The translations under genes and the position numbers were made by a program. Positions 9,524-19,767 of a stretch of DNA of 64,000 nt are shown in pieces. Source of the DNA: Narthecium ossifragum (taxonomy: Eukaryota > Streptophyta > Magnoliopsida > Dioscoreales > Nartheciaceae); contig OY986974.1 of NCBI GenBank assembly GCA_963920575.1, forward strand, positions 18,828,795 through 18,892,794. Reading direction: 5' to 3'. Below the pieces are notes generated by a model. That model worked only from the letters and a program-made list of their open reading frames with translations, was not told the origin of the DNA and did not search any database. The stretch's first letter is position 1. Each line of letters opens with the position of its first letter.

Positions 9524-12500
9524 TGAAGGCTATAATTTGGAATTGCCATGGCCTGGGGCCAATAAGGGCAGTGAGTATGTGCCGGCGACTCCTGCAAAAT
9601 AAGAAGCTAGATTTCTTGTTCCTCCTGGAGACTGTGGTGGTGGATGCGAATATGGAATTTATTGCGCGGAAGCTGGGCCCGAGATGGCGAACTTTCTTGC
9701 TGCCTTCGAAAGGACGCCATGGCGGTATCCTAGCGGTTTGGCGGGCTGATTTTGGTCGGGTTCATTTCAAACAATTCACTGACCAGGCAATACATGGGGT
9801 CATTACTACGGAGGGGATAGGCCAATGGTTTATCTCTATCGTGTATGCTGCGCGCCGGAGCCGGGACCGGGTGATTCTCTGGGAGACATTAAGGAAGCTC
9901 AACAACTGGGGTTGGCCACACCTTATCATTGGCGACTTCAATGTGGTGGCGAGCTCTGACGAGAAGCGTGGGGGGAAGCTCTTCAGGTATAATGGAGCGG
10001 TATCTGATTTTCTGTCCTTTATTGCAGGAGATCAACTTGTGGACTTGGGATTCAGAGGCCCTTCGTTCACATGGTCAAACATGAAGCTTGGTGCGGCTAG
10101 AATCCAGCAGCGCCTAGACCGTGCTCTCTCGAATCAAATGTGGAGCGAGTGGTTTCCTAAGGCGGAGATATCCCACCTTCATCGGCATGGCTCGGATCAT
10201 AGACCGTTACTTCTGGATCTTATGCCTGTGGGCATTCCCCCAGGTCCTACTCCTTTTCGGTTACAGCAAGTGTGGCTCAAACACCCGCCCTTTAAGCAAG
10301 GGGTGGCCCGGGCTTGGAGTAGGCAACGGCACGGGTCAGCTCAATATGTGTTTCATGGGCGGGTGAAGGAAATCAGGAAGATGGTCAAGGGGTGGGATCG
10401 CAAGGATGTTTCTAAGGTTATGTCTTCCAAGCAACAGATTATTCAGTATCTCCATAGCCTGTACCTTGAAGAAGAAATAGGTCCCCTGCCCTTGCAAGAT
10501 GAGCAGCGCATGCGGTCTTTGGAACATCAGCTGGCAGCACTGGAGGTTCAGCATGATGCGTTGATTGCCCATCAACGTAGACGACTCTGGGTGGCTGAGG
10601 GGGATAGGAATTCAAGGTCCTTCCACCAGGGATCTAGAGTAAGCTCTGGCTGCTCTAGAGTCAGGGAGATTTGCAAGGAGGATGGGTCCGTGGCGTCTAC
10701 GCATGAGGAGATCTCAGCAGTATTTGTGACTCATTATAGGAAACTTTGGTCTGTGGCCTCTGGCTCGTCCAATGCAGCGCTGCCGTCGCTGCCCAAGCTG
10801 TCTGAGGAGGTCAAGTTTGGGATGGTTGCTGACGTAACTGGAGAGGAAGTTCTAGACACGCTTCGTGCCATGGGAAGAGATAGGTGCCCAGGACCTGACG
10901 GGCTTCCTGTGGAGTTCTTCTTAGAGCATTGGGAGGTGGTGGGCACTGACCTGGTTCAGCTGATTCAAGGTTTCTTTGCTAATACTAAGATGCCTAGTGG
11001 ATGGAACGATACTTTCCTCACGTTCATCCCTAAGTGTCCAAATCCTAGAAGGGTCAAGGAGTATAGGCCAATTAGCTTATGCAATGTGGTGTATAAGGTT
11101 ATATCTTCCATCTTGGCTGGTTGGATGAAGGGGGCTCTTCAGGATGTTGTGAGTCTGGAGCAATCTGCATTTGTCGCTGGCAGGGCAATCCAGGATAACA
11201 TTGGTGCTGCTCATGAGGTTCTTCATTCCCTTAAGAAGGCTCCGAAAACCAAACCGTTAATGGCGGTTAAGGTGGATATTAGAGCAGCTTATGACTCTGT
11301 AAGTTGGAATTTCATTCGCCGTGTTCTCCAGGAAATGGAGTTTCCAGATAAGTGGATTGGCTGGGTGATGGAATGTATATCTACGGCGAGGTTCTCTCTA
11401 ATCCTAAATGGGAGAGTCTGTGGGTTTTTTCCGGCTAAGTGGGGTATTCGTCAAGGGGATCCTATATCACCTTACCTCTTTATCATTGTGCAGGAGGTCC
11501 TTACTCAATTGGTCAAGGTTCCTCTGGTTGAATTGGAAGGGGTGACCTATCCGGGGTCTTCCTTTAAACTTTCCCATCTTTTGTATGCTGATGACTGCCT
11601 CTTTGCGACTACTGCTCGGAGAGAGGAAGCAAAGAAGGTGGGTACTATCCTACGGAGATACAAACAGCTTTCTGGCTTGGAGGTTAGTAGTGAGAAGTCA
11701 AGTGTCAAATTTTCCCCATCGACGTCGGTTAGAAGGCGGAAGATGCTATCTAAAGCTCTTGGGTTTGCTGAGAAGAAGGGGACGCGGCGATACCTTGGGG
11801 TGCCGCTGTACTCGCGTGGTCTACGAGCTCCAGATTTTAGTTTCTTAATCGATGCTGTCCAAAACAAACTGGTTACCTGGAGATGCCCAGTGAAGGCGGC
11901 TGCTGGTCGTGCTGTCTTGGTGCAAGCAGTGATCCAAGCAATGCCAGTCTTTGTCATGTCGGTGATTCCTACCCCGGTTGGAGTGCTGAACCGAATCTCC
12001 ACCCTGACTAGAGGTTTCCTGTGGCAAGGAAAACGAGGGGGTCTATCGGTAGTTGCTTGGGATAGAGTCTGTCAACATAAGATGGCTGGTGGTCTTGGCT
12101 ACAAAGATCTTCGTAGATGGCAATGGGCTTTGAGGATGAGACGTGCAGCAAGGTTTTTGGAGGAGAAGGACTCGGTCTGGACAGCGTTATGCCGGGCCAA
12201 ATATGCGTTCGATGGAGTTCTGCCAAGCTTGAGGGTGGGAGCTCATCTTTCAGGGCTGTGGCGCTCTATCTGCAGGGCGTCTGACATGCTGAGGAAGGGT
12301 CTTCGCTGGGAGCCCGGGCCTATGTGCAAAGTAGAGGTGCTCAGGGATTGGTGGGTGGGAGAGGGGCCTTTGAACTGCTCCCCATGCATGATGGTGGCTG
12401 AGGAGAGTTTAGAGGGGTTGCAGGTTGGGGACTTGGTGAGGGCAGATGGGGCGTGGGATCGCATGAAGGTGGAGGCTCTGTTTCACCCTTCTATGGTTGA

Positions 12501-13572
12501 CAGAGTCTTGGCTGTTCCGTTAGTGCAGCAGGCATCTGCAGGTAGGCCAAGATGGACGTGGTCTAGGGATGGGGAGGTATCATCGGCCTCTTGCTACTCT
12601 ATGCTGGAGTTCATGGCTGGTAACCAAGGTGATGAGGAACAGATCAAATATTGGAGAAGTGTGTGGTGTGCCCCTGCTGGGCCGCGGGTACAGCATTTTC
12701 TTTGGAAATTATTACATGGGAAGATTCCGACGCGATTGGCTCTCTGGAATCTTTGCCTCAGTGCTGATCGGGAGTGTCCTCGCTGCCATCTTGCAGATGA
12801 GACAGTTGACCATATCCTCTTTGAGTGCAGCTCTGCCAAGGAAGTATGGGGTGATGTTCTGGGTGGGTTGAGTCCAACAGATTTGGTGTCCTATTTTGAG
12901 GTGTTATGCAAGCCATCGAAGTCTGAGGAGGTCGTTCTTAGGAAGTCTCTTGTGGCCTACACAGTGTGGTGCCTATGGAAGGATAGGTGCAGGATCGTAG
13001 TGGGGGAGGATAGCCAAAGTAGTAGGGACCTTTCGCGCTCGGCTCTTTGGCAAGCGAAGGAATTCCTGCTAGTGAACAAGCACAACCTACCAGTGCCCTG
13101 GGCTGAGGGATGGGAGGGGGTTCGCCTTCAGACGGATGCTGCGGTTGACATGGAAGGGAAGATGGCGGGTTTGGGAATGGTTTGTGTGGATGCTAATGAT
13201 GTCATTCTCTGGTCAGACGGGTGTGTTGTGGAGGTGGAGTCAGTGATTGAAGGAGAATTAAGGGCTATCAGTTGGGCTGTAGAGGAGGCCAAGAAGCGAG
13301 GTCTGCGTAGGGTTTTGGTCGAAAGTGACTCCCTGTATGGGGTTAAGATGCTGAAAGGGGAATTCCCTATGTCTACTAGGAGTGCCAGGATTGTTCACGA
13401 TGTTTGGTGGTCAAGATGGAGTTTTGATGATCTGAGTTTCATGTACATTCCGCGGGAGGAAAATGATCGAGCGGACGATGTGGCTCGTGGGGCGCTTGAT
13501 TTTTGTGCAACTTTTGGGGCTGGTGTTGAGGGTATTAGGGGGTCTGTCCCTGATATCCCTCGAGGTGAATGA
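9520..13572 (+). CDS. L1A ORF2 polyprotein (endonuclease, RT, RNase H)
   Basis: 1350 aa with no interruption. Residues 1-230 form an exonuclease-endonuclease-phosphatase nicking domain: IIWNCHGLG, LLETVVVD with the catalytic Glu, GDFNVV, and SDHRPLLL. Reverse transcriptase spans about 480-760: FIPKCPNPRRV, YRPISLCNVVYK, SAFVAGR, RQGDPISPYLF, and the YADD box at about residue 689. A zf-RVT zinc-binding region lies at about 1045-1110 (FLWKLLHGKIPTR, CPRC, VDHILFEC). An RNase H domain lies at about 1200-1320 with its acidic residues in QTDAA, EGELRA, ESDS and NDRADD. Whether ATG 9520 or 9523 is used cannot be told. All visible catalytic motifs are kept, so the enzyme could still act, perhaps in trans. 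Confidence 0.93.
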   Translation: MMKAIIWNCHGLGPIRAVSMCRRLLQNKKLDFLFLLETVVVDANMEFIARKLGPRWRTFLLPSKGRHGGILAVWRADFGRVHFKQFTDQAIHGVITTEGIGQWFISIVYAARRSRDRVILWETLRKLNNWGWPHLIIGDFNVVASSDEKRGGKLFRYNGAVSDFLSFIAGDQLVDLGFRGPSFTWSNMKLGAARIQQRLDRALSNQMWSEWFPKAEISHLHRHGSDHRPLLLDLMPVGIPPGPTPFRLQQVWLKHPPFKQGVARAWSRQRHGSAQYVFHGRVKEIRKMVKGWDRKDVSKVMSSKQQIIQYLHSLYLEEEIGPLPLQDEQRMRSLEHQLAALEVQHDALIAHQRRRLWVAEGDRNSRSFHQGSRVSSGCSRVREICKEDGSVASTHEEISAVFVTHYRKLWSVASGSSNAALPSLPKLSEEVKFGMVADVTGEEVLDTLRAMGRDRCPGPDGLPVEFFLEHWEVVGTDLVQLIQGFFANTKMPSGWNDTFLTFIPKCPNPRRVKEYRPISLCNVVYKVISSILAGWMKGALQDVVSLEQSAFVAGRAIQDNIGAAHEVLHSLKKAPKTKPLMAVKVDIRAAYDSVSWNFIRRVLQEMEFPDKWIGWVMECISTARFSLILNGRVCGFFPAKWGIRQGDPISPYLFIIVQEVLTQLVKVPLVELEGVTYPGSSFKLSHLLYADDCLFATTARREEAKKVGTILRRYKQLSGLEVSSEKSSVKFSPSTSVRRRKMLSKALGFAEKKGTRRYLGVPLYSRGLRAPDFSFLIDAVQNKLVTWRCPVKAAAGRAVLVQAVIQAMPVFVMSVIPTPVGVLNRISTLTRGFLWQGKRGGLSVVAWDRVCQHKMAGGLGYKDLRRWQWALRMRRAARFLEEKDSVWTALCRAKYAFDGVLPSLRVGAHLSGLWRSICRASDMLRKGLRWEPGPMCKVEVLRDWWVGEGPLNCSPCMMVAEESLEGLQVGDLVRADGAWDRMKVEALFHPSMVDRVLAVPLVQQASAGRPRWTWSRDGEVSSASCYSMLEFMAGNQGDEEQIKYWRSVWCAPAGPRVQHFLWKLLHGKIPTRLALWNLCLSADRECPRCHLADETVDHILFECSSAKEVWGDVLGGLSPTDLVSYFEVLCKPSKSEEVVLRKSLVAYTVWCLWKDRCRIVVGEDSQSSRDLSRSALWQAKEFLLVNKHNLPVPWAEGWEGVRLQTDAAVDMEGKMAGLGMVCVDANDVILWSDGCVVEVESVIEGELRAISWAVEEAKKRGLRRVLVESDSLYGVKMLKGEFPMSTRSARIVHDVWWSRWSFDDLSFMYIPREENDRADDVARGALDFCATFGAGVEGIRGSVPDIPRGE

Positions 13573-13620
13573 TGGTCCCCTGATGGGGTTGTAGCCCTCT
13601 GGCTTAATTATTCAAAAAAA

Positions 13621-13636
13621 GAATAAATTGTGCTCC
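13621..13636. repeat. L1A TSD, right copy
   Basis: Exact copy of 7640-7655, directly after the A-run. Confidence 0.9.
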
Positions 13637-14936
13637 TCATGGATTTTTGGACAACATAAAGTAATGGTATATATAGCCGCCGCTAAAGGTCCCTTTTTAT
13701 TTTTTGTCTGATTTGAAGTGAATGTAATATCAAGTCATAGGAGAGTTACTCATATGATGGCATAGCATGGGTGAAAGCTACTTGAATCTTGAAACTACCA
13801 AATCATAATATGAACATCAGAACATGAATAGTAAAAAAGAAAGGCAAAAGGAAGAGAAAATGAGGAAACCTGATGCATACTGTAACACATCGAAGTGAAA
13901 AAAACTAGAATTTAGAGGATATAAAAGTCAGAATTGTTTCTGATAGATATAGGTGAAGGCTAGAATTAAAATGCAACAATAGGCAAGAGAGGTAGGTTGG
14001 AGCGGTATGATTAAGTAAATTAACTAGTTCAATATCATGGTTAAATTAAACTAACCCGAGGGTGAGCCCAAATCAACCTAGTACGTGCTATGTGACACAA
14101 TCCTTTATGGAAGGAAGAAGCTGCTCCGATCACTTTCATGCTATAATCTGTCGCAATGGCTGAACCAAGATTTTCACAAGAATTTCATTATTTCGGGCTC
14201 GAAATCATTGATTGTGTTGTTTTAGGAAAGTTTTATTTTGTAACTTTTGCGAGGAAACTCAGAATCAATTACCGTCAATTTTTTAGCGTGATTCTAATTT
14301 CGAGTATAATAGGTTCTCAGTTTGAGTTCTACTTTTACTATTTTTGGTAATTTTTCACTTTTAGTATTTTGCTCGTTTATGTAGCCTTAGAGGGCCTTGC
14401 TGTAATTTTTAGCTGTGAAGTCAATAATCCACCTTAGTATCTCTTAAGGCATTAGGTCCATTAATTTATATTTCTTAAGGCATTAGGTCCATTATAGTTA
14501 ATTTTTAAAATATATGTAACCAAAATGCCTTCCATCCGTCGCCACCCTCCCCGCCCATCCAACCATCTCCGGCGAACCACCTCAATCTCTAGCAGCCAAC
14601 TTCGACGACACGGCCGAAAAGAGAAAAGATAAAATTGGATCTAAGTGTTGTCGATGATGGATGGACGGTGAAAGGAGCTCGTCGTAGGTGAAGACCGGCA
14701 CAAGAGGGATTATAGGGATCTCAGAAAATAATCCCTGTTGGCTGATTGGTGTGAACAAACTAGTGAAATGTTTTCTCCACAACCAATGTGGGACTAAACA
14801 TTTTACTACACCATATTGGCTCCTCCATTTGATTAATAAATAATGGGCTTGCTCTTGGCCCATTTGATTCAACCCTTCTAGGCTTAGCCCACACTTATTT
14901 AATAAGTGTTTTGGGCTTTTATACATGCCTTAATCC
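13637..14936. other. Intergenic, no gene seen
   Basis: AT-rich DNA followed from about 14,530 by a GC-richer piece. Two copies of cttaaggcattaggtccatta lie near 14,450 and 14,480. An inverted, similar stretch lies at 24,235-24,340, on the far side of L1B. The 64-codon ORF at 14,156 has no recognisable domain. Confidence 0.4.
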
Positions 14937-14941
14937 AATAG

Positions 14942-15676
14942 TTGTTGTTTTGGAATTGCAGGGAGGCTGCTCGTGAGCGGGTAGTCAGCACCTGCTATAG
15001 AATAACTAGCAAGGAGAACCCTTCCTTTATCTTCTTGTTGGACACCTTGGCTGGGGAAGAGCATTTGGAGTGGATTCAGAATAAATTGGGTAACACTTGG
15101 GGGTGTTACCTGATTCCTTCACAAGGCTGGAAAGGTGGGATTGTGGCGGTTTGGAAATTGGAGGTTGGATGTGTTACTGTGATGCACTGGTCTGATCAGG
15201 CAATTCATGCACTCATCACCTTGAAGGAAATTGGAGAAATTGTTGTGTCTGCTGTCTATGCGGCTAGACATGCGGTGGATAGACGTATTTTGGAAGAGGA
15301 AGATCCTAAAGCGATTGGATAGGGCCTTGTGTAATAATGATTGGAAGAGGAGTTTCCCTCAAACCAAGGTATGGCATCTTCCTTGTGTCTTCTCTGATCA
15401 CACACCACTCTTGGTTTCTATTGAAGATCAATCTTAGAGGATAGGTCCCACTGTGTTTTGGATGGAGCACTATTGGGTTCGATTAAAAACATTTAAATTT
15501 TCTATGGGTCGTATTTGGAAGTCACTCTACCATGGCTCTAAGTAGTATGTGCTGAATTCTAAGATCAAAGCTGTGAAGAAGATGGTGAAGGGATGGGACA
15601 TGAGGGCCTCCAGCTCTGATATTTTTGGTGTGGGGAGACAAATGGAGCTATGCTTGGAGGCTTGGTATTCTCTGGA
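14942..15676 (+). pseudogene. L1B ORF2, endonuclease and linker part
   Basis: The N-terminal nicking domain is recognisable: LFWNCREA, FIFLLDTLAGEEHLEW, GGIVAVWK, SAVYAARHAVDRRIL. After that the sequence jumps to RLDRALCNNDWKRSFPQ. About 90 codons, including the GDFN catalytic region, are therefore deleted, and the reading frame changes there. FSDHTPLLV is kept, and a stop follows at about 15,436. The catalytic Glu of L1A is Asp here (LLDT). The linker resumes with KMVKGWDMRAS up to the L1C insertion site. Confidence 0.8.
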
Positions 15677-15690
15677 AGCCGAAAGGGAGC
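15677..15690. repeat. L1C TSD, left copy
   Basis: agccgaaagggagc, repeated at 21870-21883. The match extends to a following t, so the true length is 14 or 15. Confidence 0.88.
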
Positions 15691-15706
15691 TTTTTTTTTT
15701 TTTTTT

Positions 15707-18700
15707 GCTGAAATTGAGCCCACAGGCTGAGTGATATAACTATTAATCAATCTTACACAAGGCCGGCAGTGCCCTGCTGAGCCCCTCCGGGCAAGATCAT
15801 CTGCCACCGCATTTACATCACGCGGCATAAAACTAAAAATAACACCCCCCAGAAATGCAGCTATGCTCCAGATCCTCCTAAGGATAGTTTCCATGCCTGG
15901 TTCATAAGGTTGCCTCCCATTTATGGAGTTCACAGTGCTCCTAGAATCCGTCTCAACAATCACCTCCCGAATTCCCCGCGCCACAGCCTCTTCCAAAGCT
16001 TTGAGAACAGCCAGCATCTCTACCTCATCACTATTATGTGCCACTGTCTTCTCAGTTACCAACAATAGCGGCGTGTCCCTTCCCTGCTCCCAGTAAACTA
16101 GACCTATACCTGCTTCGTCAGAACCATGAAGCCAAGCTCCATCTGCTTGTATCACCACGCTCGCTTGCCGTCTAGTAGCAGATACCATCGGATACGAAGA
16201 ACTCCACCCCTTGGCCCGCCAGAACTCCCCTGCAAGTTTCCGAACACGCCATGCCAAGGATTCCGGCGTACAACAAGTACCCCTCCAAACAACTTCATTT
16301 CTTTCCTTCCAAAGTAACCAAAAACCGTATGCAACGATGGCTTTAATCCACCTTTTTGACTTGTTAGCAGATGAAGATTCCGTGATTAAATGCATAAGGT
16401 AATTATAACTCACTCCACCACTCAACGGCAATAAGGCCTCCCAAGCTCGCCTTGCATAAGGACACTCTACGAGAATATGATTCAACGTCTCATCTTCTCC
16501 ACACTGCCGAGGACAGGCTCTATCCTGGATCAAACCAATCCGCCATAGCTCCTCACGAGCTGGAACCTTCCTATGTAAAACTTTCCAGCAGAAATGCTTC
16601 GCGCGAGGTCCTGCAGGCAAACTCCAACAATTGGCCCATGCATCCCGATGTACAGGAGAAGCCACCCTGTGTTCTTGTGTCAACAACCAGGAATACAAAG
16701 CTCACGCATCTGGTTTCCCTGAAGCATTGAAGACCCATCTCACCCTGTCCTTCATTAAAGTAGCATCAATCTCAACCTCTAGGACTTGTTGCACCAAGGC
16801 TGGATGAAAGAGATCACAAACTTTCTCCCTGCACCAATTCGAATTGTCCATTAAGTCGCCAAGGACCGATCCTTCCATCTCACCGCCCACCCTCACCATT
16901 GCCGGTCTAGAGGAGAACGATCCTTCACCGCACCACCAGTCATCCAAGGGATGAAGTTTACTGTTTGGTGACGGGGCGAAGAATAAACCAGCCCGGAGAT
17001 CCCCCGCCGCGCGGCTAATAGCCTTCCACAAATCTGAACAAGGTCGTTTACAGGACTTTGGAGGGAGAGGTCCCGTCCACCCATACTTATCTCTTGTTAT
17101 TACAGCCCAACAAGACAATCTATCCTCCAAAAGGCTGGCTGCTCGTCACATATGTAGTGCCCGTTGCCAAAGAACAAGGTCGCGAACCCCCAGACCACCC
17201 CACTCCTTCGGCCGACAAACCGATTGCCACTTGACTCTAGATATTGATCCCACCTCCTTCCACAAGAACATGCGAAACAAAGCTTCGAATTGGCGGAGCA
17301 GCGAAATAGGCACTACAGCGGACATCATAGAATGAACGGGGATAGCTTGAAGTACCGATTTCAGAAGAGTAACCCTCCCAGCCTCCGATAAGAAGGCCAC
17401 TTTCCAAGAAGACACCTTGAGTATCATTTTATTCAGCAGTTCCCCAAAATCACTAGCTCTCAACCTTTTCCCAGAGATGGGAGTGCCCAAGTACCGCCAT
17501 ACTCCTTCAACCTCAGCCATACCCAGAATTCTGCAAATACTCGAGCGGCATTCTACAGGCACCACTTTGGAAAATTGAATAGCAGACTTCATAGGGTTTA
17601 CTTCAACCCCAATTACTGCTCTGAAATTAATAAGGATCTGAGTTAACCTTCAGGCCTCCATTGGAGAAGCATCCGTTGCAAAGAGACAATCGTCAGTGTA
17701 TAATAAATGTGAGAACCTCCCCCCACCACGACGCAATTGAGCACCTTTCAAACCAACACCATGCGCCAAAGTAAGCTTCGAGAGAACTTCCTGCATTAAG
17801 AGAAACAAATAAGGTGAGAGAGGATCGCCTTGTCGCAATCCCCGTTGAGGAACCACCCTTCCAAAAACCCTTCCGTTGACAATGAACGAAAATTTGGTTG
17901 TAGTGATGCAAGCCATGGTCCACTCAATCCAAGTTGCTGGAAAACCCATCACCCCTAATACTTCCTTCACAGCTGCCCAACAAACCCGGTCATAGGCTGA
18001 CCTCAAGTCAACCTTGATCACCATCATAGCCCTTGACAAAGGAGCACAATCCATAGAGTGTAACAACTCCTGCGCATTAGCTATGTTATCGTGGATCAAT
18101 CTACCCGAGACAAAAGCAGATTGTTCCAATCCAATTAAATCATCCAGCACCTCATTGAGTCTTCTAACTAGGACAGTAGACACAATTTTGTAACACACAT
18201 TGCAAAGGCTGATGGGATGAAAATCTGTTACCCGACGTGGGTTCTCACACTTCGGAATAAATGAGATGAAAGTCTCATTCCAAGTAGCCGGGAGCACTGC
18301 CGTTCTAACGAAAGTTCGCACAGCTAGCGTGACCTCACTCCCCACCGCAGTCCAGTTCTTCGTGTAAAATTCAGTAGGGATCCCGTCTGGCCCCGAGCAT
18401 TTTTGCTTACCCAAAAGACACACAGCCTCTTTGATCTCCAACTCCGAAACCTCTCTAACTAGCCTTTCTTTCTGATCTTGAGACAAACATGGCAAATCAG
18501 GTAGCTCCCCTGGCCTGTAACTCCCATCATCAGCCCACAGCTCCTTATAATGTCTCGCAAAGAGACCTCCAATATCAGCTGGTTGATTGACAACCTCCTC
18601 ATTCACATCAACAATCTCCTTCACTTTGGACTTATACACCCTTGAAGAAACCAACTTATGAAAGAATGCTGAGTTCCTGTCACCTGCATCAACCCACTCC

Positions 18701-19767
18701 CTCCTCAACTTTTGCGCCACGAGCCTTTCCTGTAAAGTAATCACTGCAGCATGTTGTTTTTCTAATGCTCGGAGTTCTAGTTCCTCTTCTAGCTGAAGCC
18801 CTTGAGACTCCTCCTTCGAATACATCTTAAGAATACAATCCTCCAATTTCCTCCCCCGACGAAATGGATCGCAGTCCTCTCTAACATTCCAATCCTTTAC
18901 CACGCCTTTCAATTCAAGAAATCTAGTAGCCATATTATATTGAGCGGATCACCGCTGCCTCCTACTCCAAATCCGCCTGACAAGAGCGACGAATCTAGGC
19001 TCTTCCAACCAATGTTGACGAAGTCTGAATACCCCAGCCCCATCAGTACATTTGTCTTGGCTGCCCGCAGAAAGGACAAGAGGACAGTGATCCGATCCCT
19101 GGCGACTTAAGTGTCTGACTTCCACCCATCCAAGGACATCTTTAGCTGATGGCGTGCAAAGAACACGATCAAGTCGCTCAGAAATCCTTCGATCTCTGGG
19201 AAGGCCATTACACCAGGTATAGGTAGTTCCAACATAGCCAACATCAACCAGGCTGTTCATAGAAATAAACTCCAGGAATTCTTTAGCAGAGGAGTTAAGT
19301 CTAAAAGGTCTCCCCCCAAACTTCTCATAAGGAGCAACAACCGCGTTGAAATCCCCCATTAACACATGAGGCAACCCTGTGTTGTTTACTTCAGTCAACA
19401 TCTGTCAAAGAATCCGTCTACCCCCAACCGTCCTCGCACCATAAACCACAGAGAGAATGATCTGCGCTCCGCCCTCGATAGTGATTAGTCCATGGAGTGC
19501 TTGAGGAATACCACTGGTCATGGAAACATGACCCAGTGCTCTTCTCCAAACCGCCACAATGCCACCTTGCCTACCAACAGAAGGAATAAAAAACGAATCC
19601 CACCGCCTCCCCAGCCTCTGCTTGAGTTGCACCAGCCCATCTTCCATTACCACAGTGTCAATGATAAAAATAAAATCTGGTGAGAGTTCTCTTATAAGCC
19701 CTCCACAAATTATTACGGTTTTCTCCACTCCCACACCCCTATAGTTCCAGGCTATGGCTTTAAACAT
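15707..19767 (-). pseudogene. L1C ORF2 with five in-frame TGA stops
   Basis: All domains are in one frame from ATG 19767: endonuclease (MFKAIAWNYRG, GDFNAVV, SDHCPLVL), RT (FIPKCENPRRV, PISLCNVCYK, RQGDPLSPYLF, LLYTDD), zf-RVT (FCWKVLHRKVP, CPRQCGEDETLNHILVEC) and RNase H (QADGAW, ETDSRS, NAVADDLARR). Stops are at 19405, 18949, 17650, 17146 and 16702 (lowest coordinate), and every one is TGA. Comparison with L1A and L1B places them at a Trp, a probable Gly, two Arg and a Ser-like position. The RT box reads YTDD rather than YADD. No stop precedes the A-tail, so the frame runs into poly-Lys. No frameshift was needed. Confidence 0.88.

Larger units (their letters stand above)
7656..13620 (+). 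mobile_element. L1-type LINE (L1A), 5'-truncated, 16-bp TSD
   Basis: A non-LTR retrotransposon bounded by perfect 16-bp TSDs, with the short 3' tail ttaattattcaaaaaaa. The left junction falls inside ORF1. The reading frame is already open at the first element base, and relative to L1C about 100 codons and the 5' UTR are missing, which is the usual LINE 5' truncation. ORF1 is broken. ORF2 is intact, with endonuclease, reverse transcriptase, zinc-binding and RNase H regions. The perfect TSD suggests a fairly recent insertion. Confidence 0.92.

Noticed and set aside
14156..14350. 64-codon ORF beginning MAEPRFSQEF
   Set aside because: AT-rich DNA, no domain, no promoter or second exon visible.
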